A DNA stretch of 64,000 nt from Trichomonas vaginalis G3 (lineage: Eukaryota > Parabasalia > Trichomonadida > Trichomonadidae), in contig NC_067206.1 of assembly GCF_026262505.1 (NCBI RefSeq), forward strand, positions 14,318,205-14,382,204. The letters run 5' to 3'. Below, in pieces: positions 35,909 to 46,796 of the stretch (the stretch's first letter is position 1; the number at the start of each line of letters is the position of its first letter). The notes beneath the pieces are model-generated. The model was not told where the DNA came from and ran no database searches. It saw only the letters and a list, made by a program, of their open reading frames with translations. A program made the position numbers and the translations under genes.

Positions 35909-35938
35909 TTTTATAAAAAATAAAAAAAATATTTTTTT

Positions 35939-36727
35939 TTATTCTTGAGCATTTGTTGCATTTGTTGTTCTTGAGCTATTTGTTGTTGAAGTTGTTCTTG
36001 TAGTACAATACTTTCACCAGTTGCATCTTCCAATTCGAAACTTTCTGCCGTCATTGACAAATACATAGGACATAAAAGTTTTACAGGAACAAAGTTTGCG
36101 TCAACTAAGGTTAAGTTTATGTTTTGCTAAAGTGTTTGAGTTTACTAAAGCTGAAAACTCTGCATTCGAATGAACAATAGGCAAACCAGCAGAGAAAGTG
36201 TTGTTTATACGCATGAGTATCTTTTGGTCATAGTAGTTTCTGTCGACATTCGAATAGCACTTTGAACCTAAGTTTGAAACAATATATAAAATAGGTGTGC
36301 TTAAAGTCAATGGAACAGATAGACCTTGTATGACACCTTTTCCTGTTATAGGAAACTGTTGGTAGTAAAAACCAGATATAAGTTTTGTATTATAGCTCAT
36401 ATCGTTTATAGTAAACTCAGTCGGACATCCAAACATAATGAAACCTGCTCTAGTTGCAGCACATGTTACATCCGTCCTTAAAGTATTAAATAAGTCAACA
36501 AAACCTGTTGGTGGTATATCTGAGTAAGTATCTTCAAAGAAGTATTTTTTACCATTCACAACAACAAAGTCTTCTGGTGTCAAAAGAGCAAAACAGGCTT
36601 TAGTCGTCATTGTGTTTAAAGTTAGTTTACAATACCGTCCTTGAGGACTTTGTAAGTTTGTTGTTATAGAATTATATGACTCAGGGTTTTTAGTCGTAAT
36701 AGTATAAACCACTATGTCTTCTGCCAT
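35939..36727 (-). pseudogene. Penton-like minor capsid protein of Maverick B (broken)
   Basis: It begins MAEDIVVYTITTKNPESYNS. The first 200 residues are continuous and beta-rich, and the end is Gln-rich. Broken, one or two breaks. The next minus-strand gene ends at the very next base, so the two are tightly packed. Confidence 0.6.
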
Positions 36728-37310
36728 TTACTTAGCAACAAATTTTAATGAAATGTTGTGGTCGTCAAATATTTTTATGACGTCTGGGAAACTATATTTT
36801 AAGTTCAACGTTTCACCTCCTTTCATAACGTATATCTTGTCAATGACATTATATGAAACACCACAGCAACTAATGTCAGGCTCTATTTCTTTGATGTTTA
36901 TATCGTCTGCCTCTGTCAAAAGTTTCAATAGTTCTTTCAAAATTTCATGAGGTGCAATGACATATGAGTTCACTTTTACAGGGTTGTGTTCGACCAAGTT
37001 TAACATTATACCCAAAGCTTGACAAATCTTCTCCTGAGTTTTAAGTTTGTCTTTAAGTTGTTGGTAGTCGTTTCGAATATCTGCAACAGAACTTAAGTCT
37101 CTGCTAACTTCAGGTATGTTGGTTGTTCTTTTACAGGAACTATTGTTATACCATCTTCGTCTTCGTATGGTTTCCCCACTTCAACATCTCTTTCTTTGAC
37201 ATTGACAACAACACTTTGACTGTTTGTTTGAGTTGGTGAATTTAACTTCACATCTGCCCCGCCATTAAACCTTTTGAAACACTTACGCTTCTATTTTTCG
37301 GAAATGACAT
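36728..37310 (-). pseudogene. Twin of the 12091-12669 gene (broken)
   Basis: Same start (MSFPKNRSVSVSKG) and the same vicinal-Cys C-terminal domain (SCCGVSYNVIDKIYVMKGG). About two breaks in this copy, whereas the A copy is whole. Confidence 0.6.
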
Positions 37311-37328
37311 TTTACTTAGAATAAAAAG

Positions 37329-37742
37329 ATGGACGTATTTGAGTATCTCTTCGAATTGAAGCAAAACAAAGTTTACACACACAAACATACAAGTTCATTG
37401 ACAGAATAGTTCTTTACACAAACAATGGAAAATGTTATAGAATAGCATTTGCTGAACCAAAATATTTTCATAAAGCAAAGAAAGTTGGTATAACTGAAAT
37501 GGTGAAAGTTCTTGACGTTGACAAAAATATAACTTCAAAACTACGATATTTCTAAAGGTAAGTTTTTAATACAATATTATATCAAAACTGGCGTACTGTC
37601 AATATTTGACGGAGAGAAGTCAGTTCAAGAACAACTTACTGACCTGCTGCCAAAATCTGCTCGATGGAAGCTGTCGTTATACCAATCTGAGGAGCCCCAG
37701 CAGGTTTCATCGAACGAATCTTCAAAAGAGCATCTTCCGTGA
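37329..37742 (+). pseudogene. Twin of the small plus-strand gene at 12688 (broken)
   Basis: It begins MDVFEYLFELKQNKVYTHK, divergent from 37310 and antisense over the 3' end of the capsid gene. About three breaks; the end is approximate. Confidence 0.4.
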
Positions 37743-39243
37743 AAAGTGCTATTGGTTTTGTAAACTTCTTTGCTTTCAATTCATCTGGACCGTCTCTGTC
37801 ACCAGTATATTGTATTTGAACTGTACCAACAGTTGAAATACCACCCATAAAGTCTTCTGAGTCAGCAAATGGAATGCCAAGCCAAAAGTTTGAACGGTCT
37901 CCATTTGTATATTGAGTTTTTTGAGCTCCTGTATGAGTCCATACTTTCACATATGGCATAATAGAACTTTGCATTTCAGGGTTAATGGTTGTTGTGAAGT
38001 TGTTGTTAAAGTTCATAGCATCTAATGTCAAGTTGTATGACCTCATATCCTCAACTGTAGAATATTCTTCTCTTGGATAGTATTTGCCATCTATGTTTAT
38101 ATGGTATTTAATACCAGGGTTGTAGAAGCAAGAATAGTCATTTATAGTTCGTCTGAACAGTACAAACATAGTATCTGCATGTTTCATTGCAGTTGTTAAA
38201 GCAATATCTGTTCTTGCACCTGGGTCAGCACTTTGGTTTCCAACTTCACCTGCAAAGTCTTTGACAGATATTTGGTGTATAGGGAACATAAGTGGAACTG
38301 CAATATATTTGGCAGCTAAAGCATTTGAAATATCTGGGTCCAACATATAGACTGCAAGTCTGCTTTCTATTCTCTTGCATTCAAATTTTTCGCATGTGAA
38401 CTTAACTGGGTCCCAAGCAGTTCCAGCAGCATTGAAATAATAGTTTACTTCAGTGTTGAGGTTTGAGAAACCAAAGTCTAAGTCAACTTTGTCTTTGCAA
38501 AATTCGGCGAATGACGTTTTATTTGTTCCCTCTACGTCTGTAAGAGTGAATGGGTCTTGTGTTGGTGCAATGACTAAGTTATTTTTGCTTGGAGTAAGTT
38601 CGATAGAAATTTTTCCTGCCCAGTTTGGCAAGTATCTTAAAAACCTGAAGATGAGGAAAGATGACAAAGGAACTCTAAGTTTCAATTTTACTTTGGTTAC
38701 TGCTGCTGCAGTTTGTCCAGAAAGGTTAACATAAACTCCTGGAACGTTAGGGTCAAGTCTTCTTATTTTCTCAATAGTTGCATACTGGTCTGTTTGTTCT
38801 CTAGCTTGTGGTTGTACTGAGTTTCTCAAAGCGAACCATTCATAGTTTGCCCATGTTACTGTTTGAACTAAGTCAGAGTTAGAATATATCTTATATCCCA
38901 TGAAAACTTCTGGAGCATATTGGTATCCGACATAGAAAATTCCATTGCAACCTTTCTTGTCAGACAACTTGGCAGAAGGTTTTATTTCAATGTCTTGTTC
39001 CACGTATAAGAATGAGTTGTCAATAGAAATAATATGAAACCTGTCGCAAGCAATATCTACTGTTGTTGAAGAACCTTCTCCAAACTCACCTACATTTCCA
39101 TAAGAAACAGCAGTTGTATATTCGTAAGTTCCAGGAACTATTTCTGACCTTCTAATGGCATTGTCGCATTCGTTATACCATTCGGAAACATTTCCGTTCA
39201 TGGCATCCAAAACTGTTGGCGTTATATTCTGAGCGGCGTACAT
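37636..39243 (-). CDS. Major capsid protein of Maverick B (double jelly-roll type)
   Basis: 535 residues and whole. Beta-rich throughout: ISIDNSFLYVEQDIEIKPS, GIFYVGYQYAPEVFMGYKIY, KLKLRVPLSSFLIFRFLRYL, GKISIELTPSKNNLVIAPT, FNNNFTTTINPEMQSSIMPY. Length, beta content and position fit the Polinton double jelly-roll capsid protein, which builds the icosahedral shell. The fold is inferred from these features and context. About 98 percent or more of the codons look identical to the broken A copy by eye. Confidence 0.82.
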   Translation of the reverse strand: MYAAQNITPTVLDAMNGNVSEWYNECDNAIRRSEIVPGTYEYTTAVSYGNVGEFGEGSSTTVDIACDRFHIISIDNSFLYVEQDIEIKPSAKLSDKKGCNGIFYVGYQYAPEVFMGYKIYSNSDLVQTVTWANYEWFALRNSVQPQAREQTDQYATIEKIRRLDPNVPGVYVNLSGQTAAAVTKVKLKLRVPLSSFLIFRFLRYLPNWAGKISIELTPSKNNLVIAPTQDPFTLTDVEGTNKTSFAEFCKDKVDLDFGFSNLNTEVNYYFNAAGTAWDPVKFTCEKFECKRIESRLAVYMLDPDISNALAAKYIAVPLMFPIHQISVKDFAGEVGNQSADPGARTDIALTTAMKHADTMFVLFRRTINDYSCFYNPGIKYHINIDGKYYPREEYSTVEDMRSYNLTLDAMNFNNNFTTTINPEMQSSIMPYVKVWTHTGAQKTQYTNGDRSNFWLGIPFADSEDFMGGISTVGTVQIQYTGDRDGPDELKAKKFTKPIALFTEDALLKIRSMKPAGAPQIGITTASIEQILAAGQ

Positions 39244-39275
39244 TTCATATGAGTAAAAATATAGAATAGTTGGAT

Positions 39276-42200
39276 TTATATGTCATAATAGAACCCACGT
39301 GGACCAAGCTTTACTTTCTTCCTGACTGAGTTTTTAACTCTTCTTTTTCCTTCATTGCCCTCTGCTTCAAGTTGTTGCATCTTTGCATTATGTTCATCTA
39401 GTATGTTGCAAATTTCCCATGTCCTTTTTGCCTTTTGGCTCTGGTCGCCCATCTCAGGTAACCTATATCCTAGAAAGAGTTTGTCATAGTTTGTATTTGA
39501 GTCTTCGCGTATTGTTTGCATGACTCTTTCCTGAGTTTCTGGTTCAAGCTCTTCAAACAGTGCCTGTCCATATGGAATATGCTCGTTTCCAAATATATTT
39601 TTTGTAGCCATTCTGGTTTTCTTTCCATGTTACCAACTATATCTTTTGTGAATGGGAAAGCTTCTACCCAATCTTTCAGTCTTGCGTCGTTTATTTCTGT
39701 AGTTGGTTTTATTTTGTCAAGGAACATGTTTTTCAATACTAACATTTCATTTGGTACTGTCCATTTGAGTTTTCTTAAATATTCATCCCTTCTCGGTTCA
39801 TTGTCTGCAAAGTAAGTTTTTATGACATTTTGTAAACTTTCATTTGCAAGGTCATGTACAATAGGTTCTCTTCCTTCTCCCTCCCTAACTTTCTTTCTAA
39901 ACTCTTCACCAAATATACCATCTCTATGGTTCTGTGTAGTTCTTTGAGATAAATGTTCTAGAACGTCAGGTGTTATATTTCCATCAGCCATGTTCATTTC
40001 ATACTGGTCCAAAATATCTGCATGTTTCATATCTTTCAATGGCATTAAAGCCGCGCTGAAAATACCAGCTATATCTGGTTCACCATTGACTTCCATTGCG
40101 TCTACAACTTCTTGGAATTGTGGTTGTAAGTTTATGAACCACCTATCTGGATTAGCTTTATGACCCCATCTCATTGTAGTTCCATCGTCTGCAGAAACAA
40201 AAGTAGGTTTGTTTCCATCTTGGTTAGGTTCTGAATGAACTTTAAACAATGTTTCATTTCTATATGTTTTCTTGAAATTTAACCTTTTATTTTCACCGAG
40301 TTCATCCGAAGATTGAACGTTAAATGCTCGTAAGTAAAAAGGGTTGTTGTATTTGTGTACATTTTCTTTCAGTGCTTCCATTCTATGCTGAATATTTTCA
40401 TCTGGTGTTGGAGTCTTTTGTATGTCGGCAAACATTTTTCGATATTCTTCTACTATGTCAGCCGAATTTTTTTTAGACTCTTGGAAATATTCCATATTCT
40501 CCGCATACTCTTGTTGAGGGTCAAGATTTTTCGGCTGTTCCAAATCTTCATCTAGTTCTGTGAAGTTAGTTTCCAAAGGAGTGACTTGTTCGTTTCCTTC
40601 AGGCTCTTCTAGCTGTTGTTGCTGAACTATTTCTTCCATGTCTGGTTGTATCTGAACTAGTTCTTCCTGTGGAGTTTCTTGTACCTCATCTGCTGGCATT
40701 TCATATATTCCGAGACCGTTTTTAACAATTTCCCTATCTACGTCATCCGCATTCATAAGCTTTTGTTCTTTCGTTCCGTCTCTATTTTTTACGCGTTTCA
40801 TGACGAAAGTTGAATTGTCATTTAGCTCTGACATCAAATATCTCGGAGTAAATTCATTCATGTCATTTGGATGATATGCTATTAAATCATATCCCTTAGC
40901 GAGCTTGTATTTTCCAGGTTTGAGATTATATCCGTTTTGGTGCTGAGCCATAAAGCTAAATAGGTTCGGGTCAGTATTTCCATCCTTGAACTTTCCAATA
41001 GCTTCTTTATATCTGTCACTAAAGTCAACAGTATCTGGGAAACCACACTCTTCTTTAAGCATTTTTAAGAATTCTTGGTTTCCTTGTTCTCTACTTCTTT
41101 TATGTCCTTGCTCTGTTTGTGGTTGTTGTTGTGCAGGGTTTTGAACTGTTGGTTGCTGTGCTGGTTGTTGTGCTGGTTGTGGAGGTGGTTGTTGTGCTGG
41201 TTGTTGTTGTTGTGTTGGTTTTGGTGCATGCTTGTGTCTATGTCCATGTGACGATGTAAATGTTTTAGGTAGTCCTGGTGCAGGTGCTTCTCTTGGAGGG
41301 TTTGGTGGTATATAAGTTCCACCAGCTGGCACATATGTTCCATCTGCAGCATAATGTCCTACCTGACTTTTCGTTCTTAAGAAAGCATTTACTAGGTCTG
41401 TTTTGGTCTGTTGTAACTCTTTTTCTTGACTTTCCACAACAGTTGCTCTAACGGCGTCATAGGCACTTTGAACTGCCTGTCTCGTTGCTGCATCTGTTAT
41501 TTTCGTCATATTTTGTGCTACTTCTCTTAACTCTTTGTCGAAACCTTCAGACTTCAGTTTCTTTCCAGATGAGAAGTCGTTCACTTGTTTCACCTTACTA
41601 TGAAGAGCTTCGAAAGCGTTCTTAAAGTCAGCATTTGTTAAAGCTTCATTTGAACTATCTTCATCCGCTTGTATTTTTGTCCTTATTGACCCTATGAGTT
41701 GGGCTGCTTTAGCGTTGGCTTGGGCATCTAACCAGTCATTGTTAGCTTTTATATATTCTGCGCTTTTCATTGCCTTTTGCATAGCCGCGTCGTCATTTTT
41801 ACTTTCTTGTGCTAAGTTTTCATACTGTACGGTTTGGTTTTGCAACTGTAAAAGTTTTTCTGCCTTTACATTTGCTTCAACTTCTTTTTTATACTCATCG
41901 CTATCCATATATGTCTTCAGGGCTTTTTGTTTTATCTCTTCATCTTTCAGTATTTTATATTGAGTAGTATGGTTTTTCAAATTTATGACATCTTGTTCCA
42001 TTTTTGCTACTTCTGTTGCTTTTTCTGACACTTTTTTCGCATATTCCTCTGTACTTAGTTCTTTCAGTTGTTCTTCTTTCTTCTTTTTCTCTACGTTTAA
42101 CTCATTGAGTTTCTTTGTGTGTCTGTCATATTCTAGTTTCTTTTCGTTTTCACTTATTTGCTTCTGTATGTCTATGTTTGACTTTTTGACATCTGTTATT

Positions 42201-42484
42201 TGATTTTTGAGTGAACTCAAATTCATTTGACTTTGAGGGTTATAGGCTGTTCCGTCTGCAGCTCCACCATAGCCTGCCATTTTCGCTAAAAGTGCCGCTC
42301 TTAAACCTCCACTCTGTGCACCAACAACTCGGTTTAAAAGCATAGGATTGCTTGACATTTGTTGCAACATAGTGGGGTCATTCAGCATTTGTTGTTGCAA
42401 CTGTTGTTGTGGTGTTAGTTTTACTATTGGATGTTTCAATGCTCTCTTCCTCTTACGTATATTCTTACGTAGCTTACGTGGCAT
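39276..42484 (-). pseudogene. Long basic/coiled-coil virion-block protein of Maverick B (nearly whole)
   Basis: Over 1000 residues in one frame, about one break near the end. Very basic head (MPRKLRKNIRKRKRALKH), Gln-rich residues 25-60, coiled coil about 90-300 (KKSNIDIQKQISENEKKLEY; LNVEKKKKEEQLKELSTEEY), Pro/Gln/Thr spacer about 400-470 with HGHRHKHAPKP, then acidic and globular parts (DENIQHRMEALKENVHKYNN; WGHKANPDRWFINLQPQFQE). Adjacent to the capsid gene and co-oriented. Probably an internal or scaffold virion protein; no family is recognised. Confidence 0.7.
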
Positions 42485-42487
42485 TTT

Positions 42488-42493
42488 AAGTGA
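42488..42493 (-). promoter_or_regulatory. Initiator TCACTT before the long coiled-coil gene
   Basis: On the minus strand TCACTTAAAATG places the initiator A 7 bases before the ATG, the classic trichomonad geometry; identical in Maverick A at 17824-17829. Confidence 0.6.
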
Positions 42494-42499
42494 AGTTAA

Positions 42500-43590
42500 A
42501 AAGCGGCTTTTGACAGATGTTTTATTGTGACTTCTTCGTAAAGACTTTGTTGAGATTTCTTCGTAAAGACTTTGTTAAGACTTCTTCGTAAATGTTTTGT
42601 CAAGACTTCTTCGTAAATGACCAAAAATATATTTTAGGTGAAGAGGTGAGATTTCACCTCTTTTTTCACCTCTTTTTTCACCCTCTTGAATTTTCATGAA
42701 TTTCTTCGTAAAGACTTTGTTAAGACTTCTTCGTAAAGACTTTGTTAAGACTTCTTCGTAAAGACTTTGTTAAGACTTCTTCGTAAAGACTTTGTTGAGA
42801 TTTCTTCGTAAAATCAGACAAAAATATATTTTAGGTGAAGAGGTGAGATTTCACCTCTTTTTTCACCTCTTTTTTCACCTCATGAATTTTCATGAATTTC
42901 TTCGTAAAGACTTTGTTAAGACTTCTTCATCTAATTTCTCATGAACTTTCTTGTCTATGTTTTGTCAAGATTTCATCGTAAAGACTTTGTTAAGACTTCT
43001 TCGTAAATGACCCTAGTAGTATATTTTTGGTGTAAATTTCATGAAAATTCAAGAGGGTGAAAAATTAGGTGAAAAAACAGGTGAAATCTCACCTCTTCAC
43101 CTAAATTATATTTTTGGTGTAAATTTCATGAAAATTCAAGAGGGTGAAAAATTAGTGAAAAACAGGTGAAATCTCACCTCTTCACCTAAATTATATTTTT
43201 GGGTCATTTACCTCACTTTACGAAGAAATCTCAACAAAGTCTTACGAAGAAGTCTTGACAAAACATTTACGAAGAAGTCTTGACAAAACATTTACGAAGA
43301 AGTCTTGACAAAGTCTTTACGAAGAAGTCTTGACAAAGTCTTTACGATGAAATCTCAACAAAGTCTTTACGAAGAAATCTTGACAAAGTCTTTACGATGA
43401 AATCTTGACAAAGTCTTTACGAAGAAGTCTTGACAAAGTCTTTACGATGAAATCTTGACAAAGTCTTTACGATGAAATTCATGAAAATTCAAGAGGTGAA
43501 AAATGAGGTGAAAAACAGGTGAAATCTCACCTCTTCACCTAAAATATATTTTTATTGAATTCTGTATAATATTCTGAGTAATATGACAGA
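42500..43590. repeat. Right-end repeat field of Maverick B: 25-bp units and GGTGA palindromes
   Basis: 25-bp units (TTCGTAAAGACTTTGTTAAG type) in plus orientation at 42528-42620, 42700-42815 and 42898-43010, and inverted (TTACGAAGAAGTCTTGACAA type) at 43208-43475. GGTGA-type palindromes lie at 42636, 42833, 43050, 43137 and 43493. 42930-42965 holds an inverted scrap of the KilA-N gene (CTCATGAACTTTCTTGTCTA). No credible gene. Confidence 0.85.
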
Positions 43591-43597
43591 TGTTTAT

Positions 43598-43678
43598 ATA
43601 ACACTTTCTCCGGTTTATAGGACCTCTCTCATATTCTATCTTGTCATATCAAAACTCATAGTCATGTTTGTCCTCTAA
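43598..43678 (-). pseudogene. Inverted fragment of the methyltransferase 3' end
   Basis: About 80 bp matching, in reverse complement, roughly 20769-20848 of the methyltransferase (for example CCTCTCTCATATTCTATCTT). It reads inward from the right terminal repeat just as the whole gene does from the left. Broken remnant. Confidence 0.85.
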
Positions 43679-43704
43679 GACTTCATTTATACTAAACATC
43701 TTCA

Positions 43705-43740
43705 GGGCTAGAAGGCACGAAGTGCCTGGAAGCCCCACTA

Positions 43741-43792
<52 letters not shown>
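43705..43792. repeat. Right terminal repeat of Maverick B with poly(T) cap
   Basis: GGGCTAGAAGGCACGAAGTG onward to CCCCACTACC, then about 50 T, then TATATC (43793-43798), the right copy of the target duplication. Confidence 0.93.
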
Positions 43793-43796
<4 letters not shown>

Positions 43797-43864
43797 TCTA
43801 TGCAAATCTCATCTAAATTTTTTTGAAACAAACCGCTACCATTTTATAATGGTCCATCTTAAAT

Positions 43865-45735
43865 TCATCATAAATTCTGGTACATGTTAGTACCAGAGTC
43901 TTCAAATCTCAAACACTCTGGTACCAACATGTACCAGACGCGAGTTTCCAATGCCCTCGTACGATTTTCTATTAAGATCTTCTTGAATGAGAAGGTCTTC
44001 ATAGAAACTCGTGCGAGGGCTTCTCTTTAAATACTCTGGTACCTGCTGGTATCGGAGTCGACTTTACAGCCCTTTCCCCAATTTTGAAGCTGGGGAAAGT
44101 TTTCAAGCAATGAAAGGGAAGCTCTCGCTATGAGGTGAAAATCTAGAATTTTTACCTCATAGCGAGTAATCCTTTGTTAATTGCTTGAAAACTTTCTTCA
44201 AATTATCAAAATTTCGAGGAAAGTTTCCTTGCTTCAAAGTAGAGATGGAGCCTTTGAGCCACTGCATATAGGTCAGTGACTCAAAATACTCCATCTCTAC
44301 TAGAAATGGCCAAAATTTGGGTCGCAATCTTTGAAATGCGACGCAAGTTTTGGCAATTTCGCGAGGGACTTGCTCCATTTGGTGCATAGATTCACACTCT
44401 ATGCACCAGATGGAACAATTCTTTCGCTGACAGCGGGAAACTTTGTCTGAATAGTTTAACATTCAGACAAAGTTTTCCGCTGTCAGAGAGGGAATGGAAG
44501 GGTAAGAGGTATATATTCATAATGTATACCTTTACCCTTTCATTCCCTCGAGAAAGTTCAAAAACTTGGGTGCAATCAGAACTGATTGCACCCAAGTTTT
44601 TGAAATTTGTATAAGGAATTGTTGGCTATGATGCACTGATCATGAATCAGTACATCATAGCCAACAATTCCTTCGCAACAGCGGGAAACTTTGTCTGAAT
44701 GTTAAACTATTCAGACAAAGTTTCCCGCTGTTTGCGAAGGAATGGAAGGGTAAGAGGTATACATTATGAATAATACCTCTTACCCTTCCATTCCCTCGAG
44801 AAAGTTCAAAAACTTGGGTGCAATCAGAACTGATTGCACCCAAGTTTTTGAAATTTGTATAAGGAATTGTTGGCTATGATGCACTGATCATGAATCAGTA
44901 CATCATAGCCAACAATTCCTTCGCAAACAGCGGGAAACTTTGTCTGAATGTTAAACTATTCAGACAAAGTTTCCCGCTGTTTGCGAAGGAATGGAAGGGT
45001 AAGAGGTATACATTATGAATATATACCTCTTACCCTTCCATTCCCTCGAGAAAGTTCAAAAACTTGGGTGCAATCAGAACTGATTGCACCCAAGTTTTTG
45101 AAATTTGTATAAGGAATTGTTGGCTATGATGCACTGATCATGAATCAGTACATTATAGCCAACAATTCCTTCGCAAACAGCGGGAAACTTTGTCTGAATG
45201 TTAAACTATTCAGACAAAGTTTCCCGCTGTTTGCGAAGGAATGGAAGGGTAAGAGGTATACATTATGAATATATACCTCTTACCCTTCCATTCCCTCGAG
45301 AAAGTTCAAAAACTTGGGTGCAATCAGAACTGATTGCACCCAAGTTTTTGAAATTTGTATAAGGAATTGTTGGCTATGATGCACTGATCATGAATCAGTA
45401 CATCATAGCCAACAATTCCTTCGCAAACAGCGGGAAACTTTGTCTGAATAGTTTAACATTCGGACAAAGTTTCCCGCTGTCAGAGAGGGAATGGAAGGGT
45501 AAGAGGTATATATTCATAATGTATACCTCTTACCCTTTCATTCCCTCAAGAAAGTTCAAAAACTTGGGTGCAATCAGTTCTGATTGCACCCAAGTTTTTG
45601 AACTTATATAAGGAATTGTTGGCTATGATGTACTGATCATGAATCAGTACATCATAGCCAACAATTCCTTCGCAAACAGCGGGAAACTTTGTCGAATAGT
45701 TTAACATTCGGACAAAGTTTCCCAACTTTCAAGCC
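43865..45735. repeat. Hairpin train in R1: about 30 consecutive palindromes, last part in 249-bp quartets
   Basis: To about 44430 the hairpins are all different and often imperfect (for example stems CGCTATGAGGT, GTAGAGATGGAG, CTATGCACCA). From 44430 a set of four recurs: H1 (AAGGAATTGTTGGCTATGAT), H2 (CAGCGGGAAACTTTGTCTGA), H3 (GAATGGAAGGGTAAGAGGTA), H4 (CAAAAACTTGGGTGCAATCA), each a near-perfect inverted repeat of about 55-64 bp. H1 starts at 44613, 44861, 45111, 45361 and 45610 (248-250 bp steps). No coding potential is credible here. Confidence 0.95.
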
Positions 45736-46796
45736 GAAATTCGCGGATACCATTCACCAACTAGCTCTTGCTATGATGGTTATTAAAAATCAAGATCTAT
45801 ATTAAATTCAAAATCTACTCAAAGTCACTAATGTTCGATTTCGGAGTGTCAAATTACTGTACTACAGTTGCTGCTTCTTCTGCAACTTGCGTATCTCTGT
45901 AACGAAGAAAAAAAATATGTAAATGTTTTAAAAAGTAAGTGTTTATTCTTATTAATCTGACTGAGCTTAGTAAGAAGATGTAATCGATATTGTTAATTTG
46001 TGTTAAAAATTAGATTTTATTTTCGATTTTAAAATATTACCGAATTAATTTCTTTGATTGGCTCTCCTCTCGCGGAAATGTTGAAGAGAAATCCTCAAAT
46101 CCTTAATTTCTCCATCAACTTTCCAAAGGGGTTCTTTGGTGGTATCATATTTTTCGCTGATATCATAAAATTTGTTTGGTGTAAACCAGGTATGTATTTC
46201 TGGATTTTTTGGTAACTGTGTATGTGGTGTTGCGTTATAATTTTCGATTAAATTTTGAATTTGATCCCAAGCTACCTCATCAACTTGAATATTCTGCCAA
46301 AATCTTTCGATTTTGCCATTCATGTAAGGGCAGTGTGGTATTATCGTGATTGATTCGACGTTTGCATTTTTTAATAAATTTTTGAAAACACCGTAGTTTT
46401 CAAGCCCATTGTCACTCCATATGGCAAACGGTTTGCCATATACATCGAAACATTGTTGAATGACACGACTTGTTTGTGCCGCTTCTTTAGTTTCGAGATG
46501 TGACCAAGCCAAAATTTTTCGTGATTTATCGTCAATAACGGCATATAGATATTCACCTTGGCGATGATTTAAAAAGTGAATATCTACATGCCATATTTCA
46601 TTAACGTAAAAAGCTTCGTATTTTGTTTGACCTTTTGCCTTTGAATTTTTTGGCGGTTGTGCAAGATTGAGAAGTTTTCTTATATACGAAAAAAAGAGAT
46701 CTGACATTGTGTCAGATCTCAGTAAAAGTGACATTTACATGTCAAAAAAATAGAATGAGTTTAAGTAATTAAAATTGAGGGTGAGAGTAGTATTGT

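Larger units (their letters stand above)
19943..43792. mobile_element. Maverick/Polinton B, complete at both ends, 23.85 kb
   Basis: Both terminal repeats are present (19943-20021 and 43705-43792), capped by 39 A on the left and about 50 T on the right, with a 6-bp target duplication TATATC. R2 and R3 show the uninterrupted site TCTATATCTATGC. Parts: adenine methyltransferase, membrane peptides, fibre, integrase, HNH, three KilA-N genes, 21-bp array, ATPase, helicase, penton-like and major capsid proteins, coiled-coil protein. No polymerase gene is recognised. Broken overall (roughly ten breaks), but the capsid gene and the methyltransferase look whole. Perfect target duplication and near identity to A argue for a recent insertion. 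Confidence 0.95.

Noticed and set aside
43649-43831. Minus-strand frame with a long poly-Lys run across the right end of Maverick B
   Set aside because: The lysines are the poly(T) cap read in reverse, and the tail is the methyltransferase scrap.
44157-45611. Frames of 60-130 residues inside the hairpin trains (also 53264-55175 and 60403-60956)
   Set aside because: They read across palindrome arms, exist on both strands and have no coding character or initiator.
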